Under the pieces are notes generated by a model. It was given only the letters and a program-made list of their open reading frames with translations, was not told where the DNA came from and ran no database searches. A stretch of DNA of 64,000 bases from Hyphomicrobiales bacterium (GTDB lineage: Bacteria > Pseudomonadota > Alphaproteobacteria > Rhizobiales > Rhizobiaceae): NCBI GenBank assembly GCA_900469955.1, contig UBYX01000002.1, forward strand, positions 124,193-188,192. Reading direction: 5' to 3'. Positions 8,454 through 17,717 of this stretch are shown piece by piece (position 1 is the first letter of the stretch; each line of letters opens with the position of its first letter). Made by a program: the position numbers and the translations under genes.

Positions 8454-9851
8454 TCAGCGGGCCGTTTTCTGACGGCGGACGAGAAGCCAGAACCGCCCGC
8501 AGAGAAAGACAGCCGCTGCGGCAAGACCAAGGACAAAACCGAACCAGACACCCTCCCCTCCGAAACCAAGCGGGAAGGCAAAGATCCAGGCGCAGGCAAA
8601 TCCGATCGGCCAATAGGCGATGAGGGCCAGTATCATCGGCACCTTGGTGTCCTTGACACCGCGCAGCAGCCCGGCGCCCACCGCCTGCAGTCCGTCGACG
8701 AGCTGGAACGCACCGGCAATCGCGATCAACGGCACGGCAAGGGCAAGCACGGTTTCTGCATCTGCCTGCCGGGTATCTAGGAACAAGGCGCCGAGGGCGC
8801 GTGGCACCGCCGCGTAGAGCACGCTCCCGATCGCGGTGATGAAAATACCGATGGCAAGCACTGCGATGGCCGCGCGTCTAACGCCCAACGGATCGTTGCG
8901 GCCATTGGCAAGACCGACCCGCACCGTCGCGACCTGCGCAAGACCGAGTGGGATCATGAAGGCGATCGAAGCAAGCTGCAGGGCGATGCCATGCGCGGCA
9001 AGCTCCAGCTTGCCGATCATGCCCATCAGCAGCGAAGCTGCGGAAAACAGGCTGGTTTCCGCCAGGATGGTGAAGCTGATCGGCAGGCCGAGCGCCACGA
9101 TCTCGCGGACCATGGCCCAGTCCGGGCGCCAGAACCGCACGAAGATCTCGTAGGCCCGCATCCGCGGCTGGCTTTCTACATAGAGGACGGCAATCAGGAA
9201 GCCGCAGAGATTGGCGCAGACCGCCGCAATCGCTGCCCCATGTAGCCCGAGCGCCGGCGCGCCGAAATGGCCGAAAATCAGGGTATAGGCCACGGCTGCG
9301 TTCATCAGGAACATACCGATCGTGACATAAAGCACGATGCTGCCCTTCTCCAGGCCCGTGACGAAGCTGCGAAGCGCCATCAATCCGAGCGCGGGGAAGA
9401 CGCCCCATTGAGCGATCCTGAGATAGCCTTGCGCGAGAGCTGCAACATCGGGCGCCTGACCGAGGCGGAGGAGGATCGGCTCCGAAAACCAAAGAAGCGG
9501 CGCCGTGAGAACGCTATAGGCGAAGACGATCCAGAAACCCATTCGCACGGAGCGGCGGACGCCGATAGCATCGTTGTGCCCGAGAGCTTGCGCGACGAGC
9601 GGCACCACGGCACTCGTAAAGCCGGTGCCAAAGATGAAGACGATAAAGAACATCTGCGTCGCAAGCACGACGGACGCGAGCTCCGTCGTGCCGAGCCATC
9701 CGACGAGAATGACATCGGTCGTGTGGATGGCCATCTGCGCAAGCTGTGCCCCCACCAGTGGCACGCCAAGGGCGAAGGTCGCGCGCATATGCGAGGACCA
9801 GGAGTTGTCCGTGGACCCCTGGAACGTCACGGCCTGGCTCGAGCTCGACAT
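8454..9851 (-). CDS. MATE-family multidrug efflux transporter (NorM-like)
   Basis: A 465-residue inner-membrane protein with about 12 hydrophobic segments in two homologous halves, the usual MATE length. The N-terminal half has LGVPLVGAQLAQMAIHTTDVI, typical of NorM-type proteins, and the second half begins with IVALGLPISFTILAE. Such proteins export cationic drugs in exchange for Na+ or H+. The ATG at 9851 has GGAGGTG immediately upstream. A GTG two codons earlier lies within that site and is rejected. It is convergent with the ABM gene; the next upstream gene on this strand is another pump. Confidence 0.93.
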   Translation of the reverse strand: MSSSSQAVTFQGSTDNSWSSHMRATFALGVPLVGAQLAQMAIHTTDVILVGWLGTTELASVVLATQMFFIVFIFGTGFTSAVVPLVAQALGHNDAIGVRRSVRMGFWIVFAYSVLTAPLLWFSEPILLRLGQAPDVAALAQGYLRIAQWGVFPALGLMALRSFVTGLEKGSIVLYVTIGMFLMNAAVAYTLIFGHFGAPALGLHGAAIAAVCANLCGFLIAVLYVESQPRMRAYEIFVRFWRPDWAMVREIVALGLPISFTILAETSLFSAASLLMGMIGKLELAAHGIALQLASIAFMIPLGLAQVATVRVGLANGRNDPLGVRRAAIAVLAIGIFITAIGSVLYAAVPRALGALFLDTRQADAETVLALAVPLIAIAGAFQLVDGLQAVGAGLLRGVKDTKVPMILALIAYWPIGFACAWIFAFPLGFGGEGVWFGFVLGLAAAAVFLCGRFWLLVRRQKTAR

Positions 9852-9977
9852 GGGCACCTCCGCAGACGAAAAACGCCGCTTCCAGGAACTGGCGAGCGGC
9901 GGATGCCTCGCGTATAAAGAAGCATTCGCCGGGCGGCAACACTTTGCCGCGATTCAGCAGAATTTTTGGCCGTCTCT

Positions 9978-11237
9978 TCAAGAAATCTGATGGCTGAGTT
10001 CGTTTTCCCGCACCACGAGTGGAACTTTCCGCGAAATCTTGCTCAAAAACACCAAAATGGCGACCAGCATGAAGATCGCCGCCATCATGTAGGGTGCGCC
10101 GGCGAACTCCACCGCCGCATGCGGACCGGTGAAGGCACCGAAGAGTTGCGTAAAGATCGCTGGGCCGATGATCGTCGTCAGGCTTGTGAGACTGGCCATC
10201 GCGCCCTGCAGTTCACCTTGGGCAGACGGGGGGACCTTGCCGGCCGCAATGCTTCTCAGCGGCGGATCGGCGACATTTTCGATCGTCGTCGCAAGGATGA
10301 TCGCATAGACCATCCAGCCTTCCCAGGCGAAAGCATATCCCAGCAGTCCGAGGCACGAAAAGGAAAGGCCAAGGACCGCCGTCTTCCATTCGCCGAGGAC
10401 CGGCACGAGCTTCGGGAGGACAAATGCCATCACGAGCGCCGCACAGATTCCGAAAAGCCCTAGCGAAAGACCGATTTGACCTTCGCTCCAGCCGTAGCGA
10501 TAGGCCGAGACGAAGGACCAGACGGATGGGTAGACCGCGTGCGCCAGCCAATAGAGGAACATCACCAGCATGACCCAGCCGATACCCGGATAGTGGCGCA
10601 TCTGGCGCAACGCTCCGAGCGGGTTTGCCCGCCGCCATTCAAATCTGCGGCGGTTGCCCCTGTCGAGCGTCTCTGGCAGCAGGAACCAGGCGGCGATGAA
10701 ATTGGCGAGCGATAGGAGACCCGCCCCCAGAAACGGGACGCGCGGGCCCAGTTCTCCAAGCAGCCCGCCGATGACGGGGCCGACGGTAAAGCCGACACCG
10801 AATGCGATACCGATCAGGCCGAAATTCTTGGCGCGGTTTTCGTCATTGCTGATGTCGGCGATATAGGCTGAGCAGGTCGCGAAACTGCCGCCGGAAATGC
10901 CGGCCAATACCCGCCCCACGAACAGCATCCAGAAGCTGGTCGCCGCCGCGCAGATCAGGTTGTCGAGCGCGAAGGTAAGGACCGATGCCAGCAGGATCGG
11001 TCGCCGTCCGAAGCGGTCGCTCAGGTTTCCGAGGAGCGGCGCGAACAGGAACTGCATGGCGGAATAGATCAGGAGAAGCCAGCCGCCGTCGACGGCGGCA
11101 GCGCTCATGTCGTCGCCCGTCAATTCCCGCAGGAACGTCGGCAGTACCGGCATGATGATCGCGATCCCGATCACATCCAGGAACAGGATCATGAAAACCA
11201 GAAAAAGACCGCGGCGAACGAATTTCGGGTCGAGCAT
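9978..11237 (-). CDS. TetA-type MFS transporter
   Basis: A 419-residue major facilitator with 12 predicted segments. Segment 1 has MILFLDVIGIAIIMPVLP, characteristic of the TetA/TCR group. Loop 2-3 has the MFS motif GNLSDRFGRRP. Segment 5 has the antiporter motif GFTVGPVIGGLLGE. By family it is a proton-coupled drug or metabolite exporter. It lacks an adjacent TetR-type repressor, so a true tetracycline role cannot be claimed. The start ATG follows AGAGAGACA at moderate distance. Confidence 0.9.
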   Translation of the reverse strand: MLDPKFVRRGLFLVFMILFLDVIGIAIIMPVLPTFLRELTGDDMSAAAVDGGWLLLIYSAMQFLFAPLLGNLSDRFGRRPILLASVLTFALDNLICAAATSFWMLFVGRVLAGISGGSFATCSAYIADISNDENRAKNFGLIGIAFGVGFTVGPVIGGLLGELGPRVPFLGAGLLSLANFIAAWFLLPETLDRGNRRRFEWRRANPLGALRQMRHYPGIGWVMLVMFLYWLAHAVYPSVWSFVSAYRYGWSEGQIGLSLGLFGICAALVMAFVLPKLVPVLGEWKTAVLGLSFSCLGLLGYAFAWEGWMVYAIILATTIENVADPPLRSIAAGKVPPSAQGELQGAMASLTSLTTIIGPAIFTQLFGAFTGPHAAVEFAGAPYMMAAIFMLVAILVFLSKISRKVPLVVRENELSHQIS

Positions 11238-11376
11238 CGGTTGTCTCTCTAGGATCTGGTGGTTTCTGGAAAGACGACCGTGTCGCCGCGCAGCCTACAT
11301 AAACGCAAACGGAAAAGGAAACAATCCGTGAACATTTCAAAGTTTTTGATGCGAGGATGACCGGGTTGAATATCAA

Positions 11377-12282
11377 TCAGGGCGCACGCCGCTGCTCCGC
11401 CTTAAGAAAATCGAGGAATGCCCGTAGCGGCGCCGGGATGTGCCGCCGCCCGTGATAGTAGAGAAAGGGACCGGAGAACTCTTGGGTCCAGCCTTCCAGG
11501 ATCGGCAGCAGTTCGCCCCTTTCAAGGGCCGGAGCCAGAAATTCCTCGAAGCTGAAGATGATCCCGATCCCCTGGCAGGCGAGGCTCACCTCAAGTTCGG
11601 TGGTTTCGGCTACCAGTGCGGCGGGCGGATGGATCGTGAACTCCCTGCCGTTCTCCTCGAAGGTCCAGGGCACGATCCGTCCACTTGCAAAGCGGTGCAA
11701 TATGCATCGGTGCTGCAGGAGGTCGCGCGGGTGCTGCGGCATCCCGTGTTCCTCGAGATAGGACGGCGCGGCCGCCCCGACAAAACGCTGGACCCGCGGG
11801 CCGATCGGCACCGCGATCATATCCTGATGCAGGGATTCCTCGTAACGCACGCCCGCGTCAAAACCTTCGGCCAGAATATCGATAAAGGCGTCGTTACTTG
11901 ACACCTCCAGCGTGATGCCGGGATATTGCTTCAGGAACCGACCAGCTATGTCCGGCAGAATATTGCGTGCAACGATACCCGGCACGTTCAGTCTAAGCCG
12001 CCCAACGGGCGTATCGCGGAAACTGTTGATGCCGTCGATTGCGGCTTCTATCTCCGCCAATCCTGGTCCGAGACGCTCCAGCAATCGCTCGCCGACTTCC
12101 GTAAGCGTTACCGTTCTTGTGGTACGATTGAGGAGCCGGACCCCTAGGCGCGCCTCCAGCCTCCGCATCGCTTCGCTGAGCGACGAGGCGGATACACCGC
12201 GCACCTTACCCGCCGCGCGGAAACTTCTGAGCCGCGCAACGGTTGCGAACGCGTCGAGATCGGCGAGCGGAAGATCAGCCAT
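11377..12282 (-). CDS. LysR-family transcriptional regulator, divergent to aldo/keto reductase
   Basis: A 301-residue LTTR: N-terminal winged HTH (LADLDAFATVARLRSFRAAG to RTTRTVTLTEVGERL) and a C-terminal type-2 periplasmic-binding-like effector domain. The ATG (MADLPLADLD) is used rather than a TTG 15 bases upstream. It is divergently transcribed from an aldo/keto reductase, and an inverted repeat lies between them, so the reductase is its likely target. The effector is unknown. Confidence 0.93.
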   Translation of the reverse strand: MADLPLADLDAFATVARLRSFRAAGKVRGVSASSLSEAMRRLEARLGVRLLNRTTRTVTLTEVGERLLERLGPGLAEIEAAIDGINSFRDTPVGRLRLNVPGIVARNILPDIAGRFLKQYPGITLEVSSNDAFIDILAEGFDAGVRYEESLHQDMIAVPIGPRVQRFVGAAAPSYLEEHGMPQHPRDLLQHRCILHRFASGRIVPWTFEENGREFTIHPPAALVAETTELEVSLACQGIGIIFSFEEFLAPALERGELLPILEGWTQEFSGPFLYYHGRRHIPAPLRAFLDFLKAEQRRAP

Positions 12283-12302
12283 TGTACGAAAATCCAAACA
12301 GC

Positions 12303-12332
12303 TTGTGCATGACCATACGGATTATCGCACAA
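12303..12332. promoter_or_regulatory. Inverted repeat in the LysR/aldo-keto reductase intergenic region
   Basis: TTGTGC and GCACAA are separated by 18 bp, between the two divergent starts. This is a plausible LysR operator, though longer than a minimal T-N11-A box. Confidence 0.4.
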
Positions 12333-12391
12333 AGAAATCCGACGTAAAAGAGCCCGGTATCTGACAGAGATTTTAAGCAAGGAGCAAAGCA

Positions 12392-13384
12392 ATGCAAACG
12401 CGCCAACTTGGAAAGACCGGTCCTCAGGTTTCCGCAATCGGCCTCGGCTGCATGGGAATGTCCGATTTCTACGGCCCCACCGATCGCAGCGAAAGCATAG
12501 CCACGATCCATGCCGCACTGGATGCAGGTATCAATGTTCTGGATACCGGCGACTTCTACGGCATGGGTCACAATGAGATGCTGATCGGAGAGGCTTTGCG
12601 CGGGCGTCGGAGGGAGGACGCCATCATCAGCGTCAAGTTCGGGGCTTTGCGCGATCCGAAGCGCAATTGGTACGGCTACGACTCGCGCCCGGCGGCTGTC
12701 CGTAACTTTCTGGGCTATAGCCTGACCCGGCTTGGGGTCGACTATATCGACATCTACCGGCCTTCTCGGCTCGATCCCAACGTCCCGATCGAGGAAACGA
12801 TCGGCGCGATGGCGGATCTCGTGAAGGAAGGCTATATCCGCCATATCGGGCTCTCCGAAGTAGGGGCCGAGACCATTCGCCGTGCAGCCAAGGTCGCCCC
12901 CATCTGTGATCTGCAGATCGAATATTCACTCATCTCCCGCGGCATAGAAGACGAAATCCTGCCGACCTGCCGCGAACTCGGCATCGGCATCACCGCTTAC
13001 GGCGTCCTGTCCCGCGGTCTGATCAGCGGTCATTGGAAGAAGGAAAACGCGACCCAAGGCGACTTCCGGGCCTTCAGTCCCCGCTTCCAGGAGGGCAATG
13101 TCGACAGCAATCTCGCGCTGGTCGAAGCGCTGCGGGAAATCGCGGACCGCAAGTCCGTCTCGGTGGCGCAGATCGCGATCGCCTGGGTTGCGACGCGGGG
13201 AGACGACATCATCCCGCTGGTTGGCGCCCGCCGCCGCGACCGGCTGACGGAATCGCTCGGCGCGCTCGATGTGTCGCTGTCTTCGGACGATCTTTCCGCC
13301 ATCGAAAGAGCGATACCGAGAGGTGCTGCCGCCGGCGCGCGTTATCCGGCCGCACAACTCGCCCATATGGACAGCGAGAAATAG
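12392..13384 (+). CDS. Aldo/keto reductase
   Basis: A 330-residue NADPH-dependent oxidoreductase fold. It has the N-terminal [12 protein letters not shown], catalytic Asp51 and Tyr56 (DTGDFYG), Lys82 (SVKFG), and the C-terminal NADP-binding segment [15 protein letters not shown]. The segment that carries the fourth tetrad residue reads [17 protein letters not shown]; compared with the usual YYQHRVDP, the catalytic His is Ser125. I have seen this IYRP version in a group of proteobacterial reductases, so it looks like a subfamily trait rather than an error. Its Shine-Dalgarno sequence is AAGGAG. A divergent LysR gene is the likely regulator. Substrate unknown. Confidence 0.93.
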   Translation: MQTRQLGKTGPQVSAIGLGCMGMSDFYGPTDRSESIATIHAALDAGINVLDTGDFYGMGHNEMLIGEALRGRRREDAIISVKFGALRDPKRNWYGYDSRPAAVRNFLGYSLTRLGVDYIDIYRPSRLDPNVPIEETIGAMADLVKEGYIRHIGLSEVGAETIRRAAKVAPICDLQIEYSLISRGIEDEILPTCRELGIGITAYGVLSRGLISGHWKKENATQGDFRAFSPRFQEGNVDSNLALVEALREIADRKSVSVAQIAIAWVATRGDDIIPLVGARRRDRLTESLGALDVSLSSDDLSAIERAIPRGAAAGARYPAAQLAHMDSEK

Positions 13385-13396
13385 TCCGAACAGCAG

Positions 13397-13428
13397 TTCC
13401 AGGCGAGCGCCCAACCGCTCGCCTGGAA
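13397..13428 (+). terminator. Strong hairpin after the aldo/keto reductase
   Basis: A 13-bp perfect stem (TTCCAGGCGAGCG/CGCTCGCCTGGAA) with a six-base loop, 13 bases past the stop. It lacks a T-run, so it may act as an mRNA-stabilising or weak termination structure. Confidence 0.5.
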
Positions 13429-13582
13429 GCAATCTGCGCATCAAAGCAAGATTACCTGACGCCGACGGCAAGACGCTCGCCACAGCAACCACCGACAAGA
13501 TGTTCCCCTGACCGCACCGTCCGGCTCGACATTCACGGCTGGAGATCATAGAGAGAAATTCTTCTCCTATGGCGGCTCCCCC

Positions 13583-14062
13583 ATGATCGAACTTTTCTGG
13601 CGCGGCATTCTGATCGGCATCGGCGCCACTATCCTAATGGACCTCTGGGCAATCCTGCTGCACCGCGTTTTCGGCCAGCCCAAGGCCAACTGGGCACTGG
13701 GCGGACGCTGGTTCTGGCATCTCTCCCGCGGGACCGTTTTCCACGAGAGCATCGCCGCAGCAGAACCTTATACCCATGAGCTGGCGCTCGGCTGGGCTGG
13801 CCACTATGCAGTCGGCGTCATCTATGGCGTGGCTTTCGCCTTCATCGTCGGGTTCGGCTGGTTCTCTGCCCCGACCTTTGTGCCGGCATGGGTCTTCGGA
13901 ATTGTCACAGTCGCCGCCGGCTGGTTCTTTATGCAGCCCGGTATGGGGCTTGGCTGGGCCGCGTCGAAGACGCCGAAGCCGAACAAGGTGCGTTTTCTCA
14001 ATCTCGCCGCTCACACGGTTTTCGCCCTCGGGCTCTACGGGTCTGCGCTCATGATCCGCTGA
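13583..14062 (+). CDS. DUF2938-type membrane protein
   Basis: A 159-residue integral membrane protein with about four hydrophobic segments. It begins with a GILIGIGATILMDLWAILLHRV block, has a central WHLSRGTVFHES segment, and a conserved-looking HELALGWAGHYAVGVIYG and FMQPGMGLGWAASKTP. These blocks match the DUF2938 family, for which no function is established. The ATG follows GGCGGCTCCCCC, a weak ribosome site. It stands alone between the reductase and the SRPBCC gene. Confidence 0.75.
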   Translation: MIELFWRGILIGIGATILMDLWAILLHRVFGQPKANWALGGRWFWHLSRGTVFHESIAAAEPYTHELALGWAGHYAVGVIYGVAFAFIVGFGWFSAPTFVPAWVFGIVTVAAGWFFMQPGMGLGWAASKTPKPNKVRFLNLAAHTVFALGLYGSALMIR

Positions 14063-14160
14063 TCTTCCAGACCCCGCTTCACGTGGTCTTCCACTTCCTG
14101 AATCGCCCTGCGAGCCGGCGGAACCAACAGCTTGAAAGGCCTGTTGTTTTTTTTCGCCGC

Positions 14161-14191
14161 TTGACATGTTATTTTTTTATAACATTATTCT
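14161..14191 (+). promoter_or_regulatory. Promoter with palindromic operator upstream of the SRPBCC gene
   Basis: TTGACA (14161-14166) is followed at about 17-18 bp by an ATTATTC-like -10. Between them lies a perfect inverted repeat ATGTTAT-TTTTTT-ATAACAT (14166-14185). A repressor binding here would occlude the polymerase. The region is strikingly AT-rich against its surroundings. The regulator is not adjacent. Confidence 0.55.
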
Positions 14192-14211
14192 GAGCAGAAC
14201 AAGGGAGAAGG

Positions 14212-14694
14212 ATGATGGAACTGAAATTCAAGGTATCGGGCCGGATCGCAAGGCCGGTGGAGGAAGTGTTCGAGACCGTCGCCGATCCGAAGAAGCTCTC
14301 CGGCTATTTCACGACTGGCGGCGCACAAGGGCGACTGGAGACCGGCGCAACGGTCACCTGGGATTTTCACGACTTTCCCGGCGCTTTCCCCGTGCAGGTC
14401 GTGAAGGTCGAGAAAGACAAAGAGATCGTTCTGAGATGGGAAGCCAATGAAGGTGAACCCGGCGAGGCTCCCGACGGCAATCCGGCCGGCAAATACATGA
14501 CGACTGTCACCATGACCTTCGAACCGCTCGAAGACAACCGCACTCTGGTGACGATCGCCGAAGAAGGCTGGAGGGAAACACCCGGCGGACTGACCGCCTC
14601 CTACGGCAATTGCCAGGGATGGTCTCAGATGCTCTGCGCGATGAAGGCCTATGTGGAATACGGCATCAACCTGCGCGAGGGAATGTACAAGTGA
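14212..14694 (+). CDS. SRPBCC (AHSA1/START-like) domain protein
   Basis: A 160-residue helix-grip protein: an N-terminal beta-strand VSGRIARPVEEVFETVADPKK, a WDFHDFPGAFPV hairpin, a long TVTMTFEPLEDNRTLVTI strand and a C-terminal amphipathic helix. The family binds hydrophobic ligands or acts on Hsp90-like clients; no specific ligand is predictable. In many alphaproteobacteria such genes are paired with ArsR repressors, but none is adjacent here. Two start codons in tandem follow AAGGGAGAAGG. Confidence 0.85.
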   Translation: MMELKFKVSGRIARPVEEVFETVADPKKLSGYFTTGGAQGRLETGATVTWDFHDFPGAFPVQVVKVEKDKEIVLRWEANEGEPGEAPDGNPAGKYMTTVTMTFEPLEDNRTLVTIAEEGWRETPGGLTASYGNCQGWSQMLCAMKAYVEYGINLREGMYK

Positions 14695-14790
14695 GCTTCA
14701 GTCGGAGACATCGGGGCGCCGTTGCCGTCGGCATACCGCGCCTCCCTTGACCTCAAAGCAAGCTGAAGACCGGCCAATCTCGGGTAAACC

Positions 14791-15696
14791 TCAGACCTCT
14801 CCGGAGAACGTATCGCAGGTCTTCATGTCGCCGGTATCGAAACCGCGCTTGAACCAGCGCATGCGCTGCTCCGAGGTGCCGTGGTTGAAGCTTTCCGGCA
14901 CGACATAGCCTTGGCTGCGCTTCTGCAGCGTATCGTCCCCGATCTGCTGCGCGGCATTCAACGCCTCTTCCAGATCGCCGCGTTCCAGAATGCCCTTCTG
15001 CTCCGTGAATTTGCCCCAGACACCGGCAAAGCAGTCCGCCTGCAATTCCACCCGCACCGACATCTGGTTTGCCTCGGTCTCGCTCATGCGCTGACGCGCC
15101 TGGTTGAAGCGCGGCAGAATGCCGAGCAGGTTCTGCACGTGATGCCCCACCTCATGCGCCACGACATAGGCTTCCGCAAAGTCGCCGGCGGCATCGAACC
15201 GCTGCTCGAGTTCGCCGAAGAACTCCGTATCGAGATAAACCTTGCGATCGTTAGGGCAGTAGAAGGGACCGGTTGCGGAGGAAGCAAAGCCACAGGCCGA
15301 GTTCACCTGTCCGGAAAACAGCACCAGGTTTGGCTCCTGGTAGGTCTGGCCGTTCGCCTGGAAGATGCCGTTCCACGTATCCTCTGTTTCGGCGAGGACT
15401 GTACGAACAAAAGCAGTGGTGTCGTCATTGGCGGGCGCTCTGCTTGTCTCCTGCTGCGTGCCGGAACCATCCAGACCGATGTCGCCGCCCGAAAGCAGCG
15501 TCAGGGGGTTGATACCGAGGACCCAGCTGATGATCAGTATGAGAATGATACCGCCGATGCTGAGCCCGCCTCCGCCTCGGCGCCCGCCGCCGATGGGGAT
15601 GCGGAACCCGCCGCCACGCCCGAACGGGCTGCCGCCCGTGGAGGCACCGCGCCGGTCCTCGACATTGTCCGATTGACGGCGGCCTTTCCATTCCAT
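14791..15696 (-). CDS. Neutral zinc metallopeptidase (YpfJ/KPN_02809 family)
   Basis: A 301-residue protein with a Gly/Arg-rich cytoplasmic N-terminus, one transmembrane segment (GGIILILIISWVLGI, about residues 48-62) and an extracytoplasmic peptidase domain. The HExxH zinc motif is HEVGHHVQN, preceded by YLDTEFFGEL. A downstream RVELQADCFAGVWGK segment supplies the third-ligand region. The family is widespread and poorly characterised. It is likely a membrane-anchored periplasmic protease. It is transcribed toward the SRPBCC gene. Confidence 0.92.
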   Translation of the reverse strand: MEWKGRRQSDNVEDRRGASTGGSPFGRGGGFRIPIGGGRRGGGGLSIGGIILILIISWVLGINPLTLLSGGDIGLDGSGTQQETSRAPANDDTTAFVRTVLAETEDTWNGIFQANGQTYQEPNLVLFSGQVNSACGFASSATGPFYCPNDRKVYLDTEFFGELEQRFDAAGDFAEAYVVAHEVGHHVQNLLGILPRFNQARQRMSETEANQMSVRVELQADCFAGVWGKFTEQKGILERGDLEEALNAAQQIGDDTLQKRSQGYVVPESFNHGTSEQRMRWFKRGFDTGDMKTCDTFSGEV

Positions 15697-15785
15697 CTCA
15701 GGATCTCCTATCGCGAATAACCCTTATCACGCGATATAACGCAGATGACGGGAAAAAGGAGCCATCACCCGCTGAAGATTTGGTC

Positions 15786-16997
15786 TTAGGCGACCTGCAG
15801 CACCTTCTTGCCGGGCAGGAAGACCGTCAGCAGCCCAAGAGCCGGAAGAAAAGCGCAGATGGTATAGACGAAACCGATGCCGTAAAGGTCGGCAAAGATG
15901 CCGAGCACGGCCGCCGCAATGCCGCCAATGCCGAAGGCAAGCCCGAAAAAGATGCCGGCGATCATGCCGACACGGCCGGGCACCAACTCCTGTGCCATCA
16001 CCACGATCGCCGGGAAGGACGAGGCCATGATGAAACCGACGATCGCAGAAAGCGCGATGGTCAGGGGAAGGTTCGCAAATGGCATGGCGAGCGTAAACGG
16101 CAGCGCGCCGAGGATCGAGAACCAGATGACCACCTTCGAGCCGAACCGGTCGCCGATCGGGCCGCCGACGACCGTTCCCAGCGCCACGGCGCCGAGGAAG
16201 ATGAAGAGCATGATCTGCGACTGCTGCACCGTGACGCCGAAACGTTCGATCACGAAGAACGTGTAGTAGCTGCTGATGCTCGCCATGTAGATGTTCTTGG
16301 AGAATGTCAGCAACGCCAGCACGACGAGTGCCGTCGCCACCGTCCGCTTGGAGAGGCTGTGGGCGTTCAAAATCCTCTTGCGGCCCTTGTTGGCTGCCAT
16401 ATGCGCCTTATACCAGCGCGCCACCCAGGCCAGGATGACAATTCCGAGCATGGCGATGACGGAGAACCAGGCAACACTCCCCTGCCCGTTCGGCACGATG
16501 ATGAAGGCGGCGAGCAGCGGACCGATCGACTGGCCGAAATTGCCGCCGACCTGGAATGTCGCCTGCGCAAAACCGTAGCGGCCACCGGAGGCTAGCCGGG
16601 CGACGCGGGAAGATTCCGGATGGAAGACGGCCGAGCCGATGCCGATCAGCGAGGCGGCGATCACAAGCATCGGGTAGGAATGTGCCCATGCAAGGATGAA
16701 CAGACCGACGAAGGTGGAGCCCATGCCGACCGGCAGCGAATAGGGAAAAGGCTTCTTGTCGGTAACGATGCCGATCACCGGCTGCAGCAGCGATGCCGTA
16801 CACTGGAAGGCGAGCGTCAGGATCCCGATCTGCCAGAAGTCGAGCGCAAAGTCGGTCTTCAGCATCGGATAGATCGCCGAAATCATCGACTGCATGATGT
16901 CGTTCAGCATGTGGCAGAAGCTGACGGCAAAAATGATCGGCAGGACCGTCACCTCCGCTGCGGCAGCGGCGACGGGCTTCGAAGTTGCATCGGCCAT
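15786..16997 (-). CDS. fsr: MFS transporter, fosmidomycin-resistance (Fsr) type
   Basis: A 403-residue transporter with 12 segments. FCHMLNDIMQSMISAIYPMLK and the segment-4 region GIGSAVFHPESSRVARLASG are hallmarks of the Fsr group of the major facilitator superfamily. The ATG at 16997 is preferred over upstream Met codons because GGAGG lies eight bases before it. The family exports fosmidomycin, and some members may export other phosphonates or sugars; the physiological substrate is unknown. The gene is monocistronic by spacing. Confidence 0.88.
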   Translation of the reverse strand: MADATSKPVAAAAAEVTVLPIIFAVSFCHMLNDIMQSMISAIYPMLKTDFALDFWQIGILTLAFQCTASLLQPVIGIVTDKKPFPYSLPVGMGSTFVGLFILAWAHSYPMLVIAASLIGIGSAVFHPESSRVARLASGGRYGFAQATFQVGGNFGQSIGPLLAAFIIVPNGQGSVAWFSVIAMLGIVILAWVARWYKAHMAANKGRKRILNAHSLSKRTVATALVVLALLTFSKNIYMASISSYYTFFVIERFGVTVQQSQIMLFIFLGAVALGTVVGGPIGDRFGSKVVIWFSILGALPFTLAMPFANLPLTIALSAIVGFIMASSFPAIVVMAQELVPGRVGMIAGIFFGLAFGIGGIAAAVLGIFADLYGIGFVYTICAFLPALGLLTVFLPGKKVLQVA

Positions 16998-17134
16998 GAG
17001 CATTTCCTCCGCGCAAGCGGTCCTCATCGATGGCCGTTGCGGCAAATTCCTTATGGCCGGTGTTTATTCCCGCAAGCCGCGGCTGTCCATGACAGCAAGG
17101 CTGATATCAGTACGGTTCAGAAATTTTTTGTCCG

Positions 17135-17617
17135 TCAGGCGCGACGGGACCCGAGCCGCTGCCGCAAGATGAACATTGCAACGATGGCGACCAGCGTAAG
17201 CAACAGGATCCAGCTCGGCCCGCCGGAAAAGACGACCGCGTTCATGATGCGTCCGGGGATGAGCGTGAAGAGGCCGGCGCCGACGATACCGCCGAGATAC
17301 ATTCCGATCACAGAAGCCTTGTGCGCCCTAATGTTATGGGCACGCGCCGCGCTGATCGTGCGCCAGGCGCCGACGAGGACGAAGACCGAAAGCAGATGAA
17401 TCGGGCTGAAGCCGTAGAAGAGGTTGATCCCATGAATGAAGAAGCTGGAGAGCGAAGTGACCACCATCAGCACCATCCAGATCTTGCCAAACAGCCGGTG
17501 CCGCGGCGTACCCTTGCGATCGAGGAGAATGTAAGCGCCAAGCACGGCGGCCGGCAGCACCGCCGCGACATGGATCTGCACGGCAAGCGGGGCGTCGAGA
17601 AGCGGTTGAAGGTTCAC
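17135..17617 (-). CDS. DUF2306-type membrane protein
   Basis: A 160-residue protein with four hydrophobic segments. Features resembling DUF2306 are HVAAVLPAAVLGAYIL, a HRLFGKIWMVLM segment with conserved His/Arg, and AHNIRAHKASVIGMYLGGIVGAGLF. The function of the family is unknown; haem- or redox-related membrane roles have been suggested by the conserved histidines. GTG start with GAGGTAG upstream. It is divergent from the LytTR regulator 100 bp away and could be its target, since LytTR genes often flank small membrane protein genes. Confidence 0.75.
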   Translation of the reverse strand: MNLQPLLDAPLAVQIHVAAVLPAAVLGAYILLDRKGTPRHRLFGKIWMVLMVVTSLSSFFIHGINLFYGFSPIHLLSVFVLVGAWRTISAARAHNIRAHKASVIGMYLGGIVGAGLFTLIPGRIMNAVVFSGGPSWILLLTLVAIVAMFILRQRLGSRRA

Positions 17618-17717
17618 GAGGCTACCTCTGGGTCATCAAGCGATTGAACTCGTCGCCTGTTTCGGCCAAGACTGCCCGCATCCTCAACCGGAACGGCGCA
17701 GACAGCGGACAAACTTC

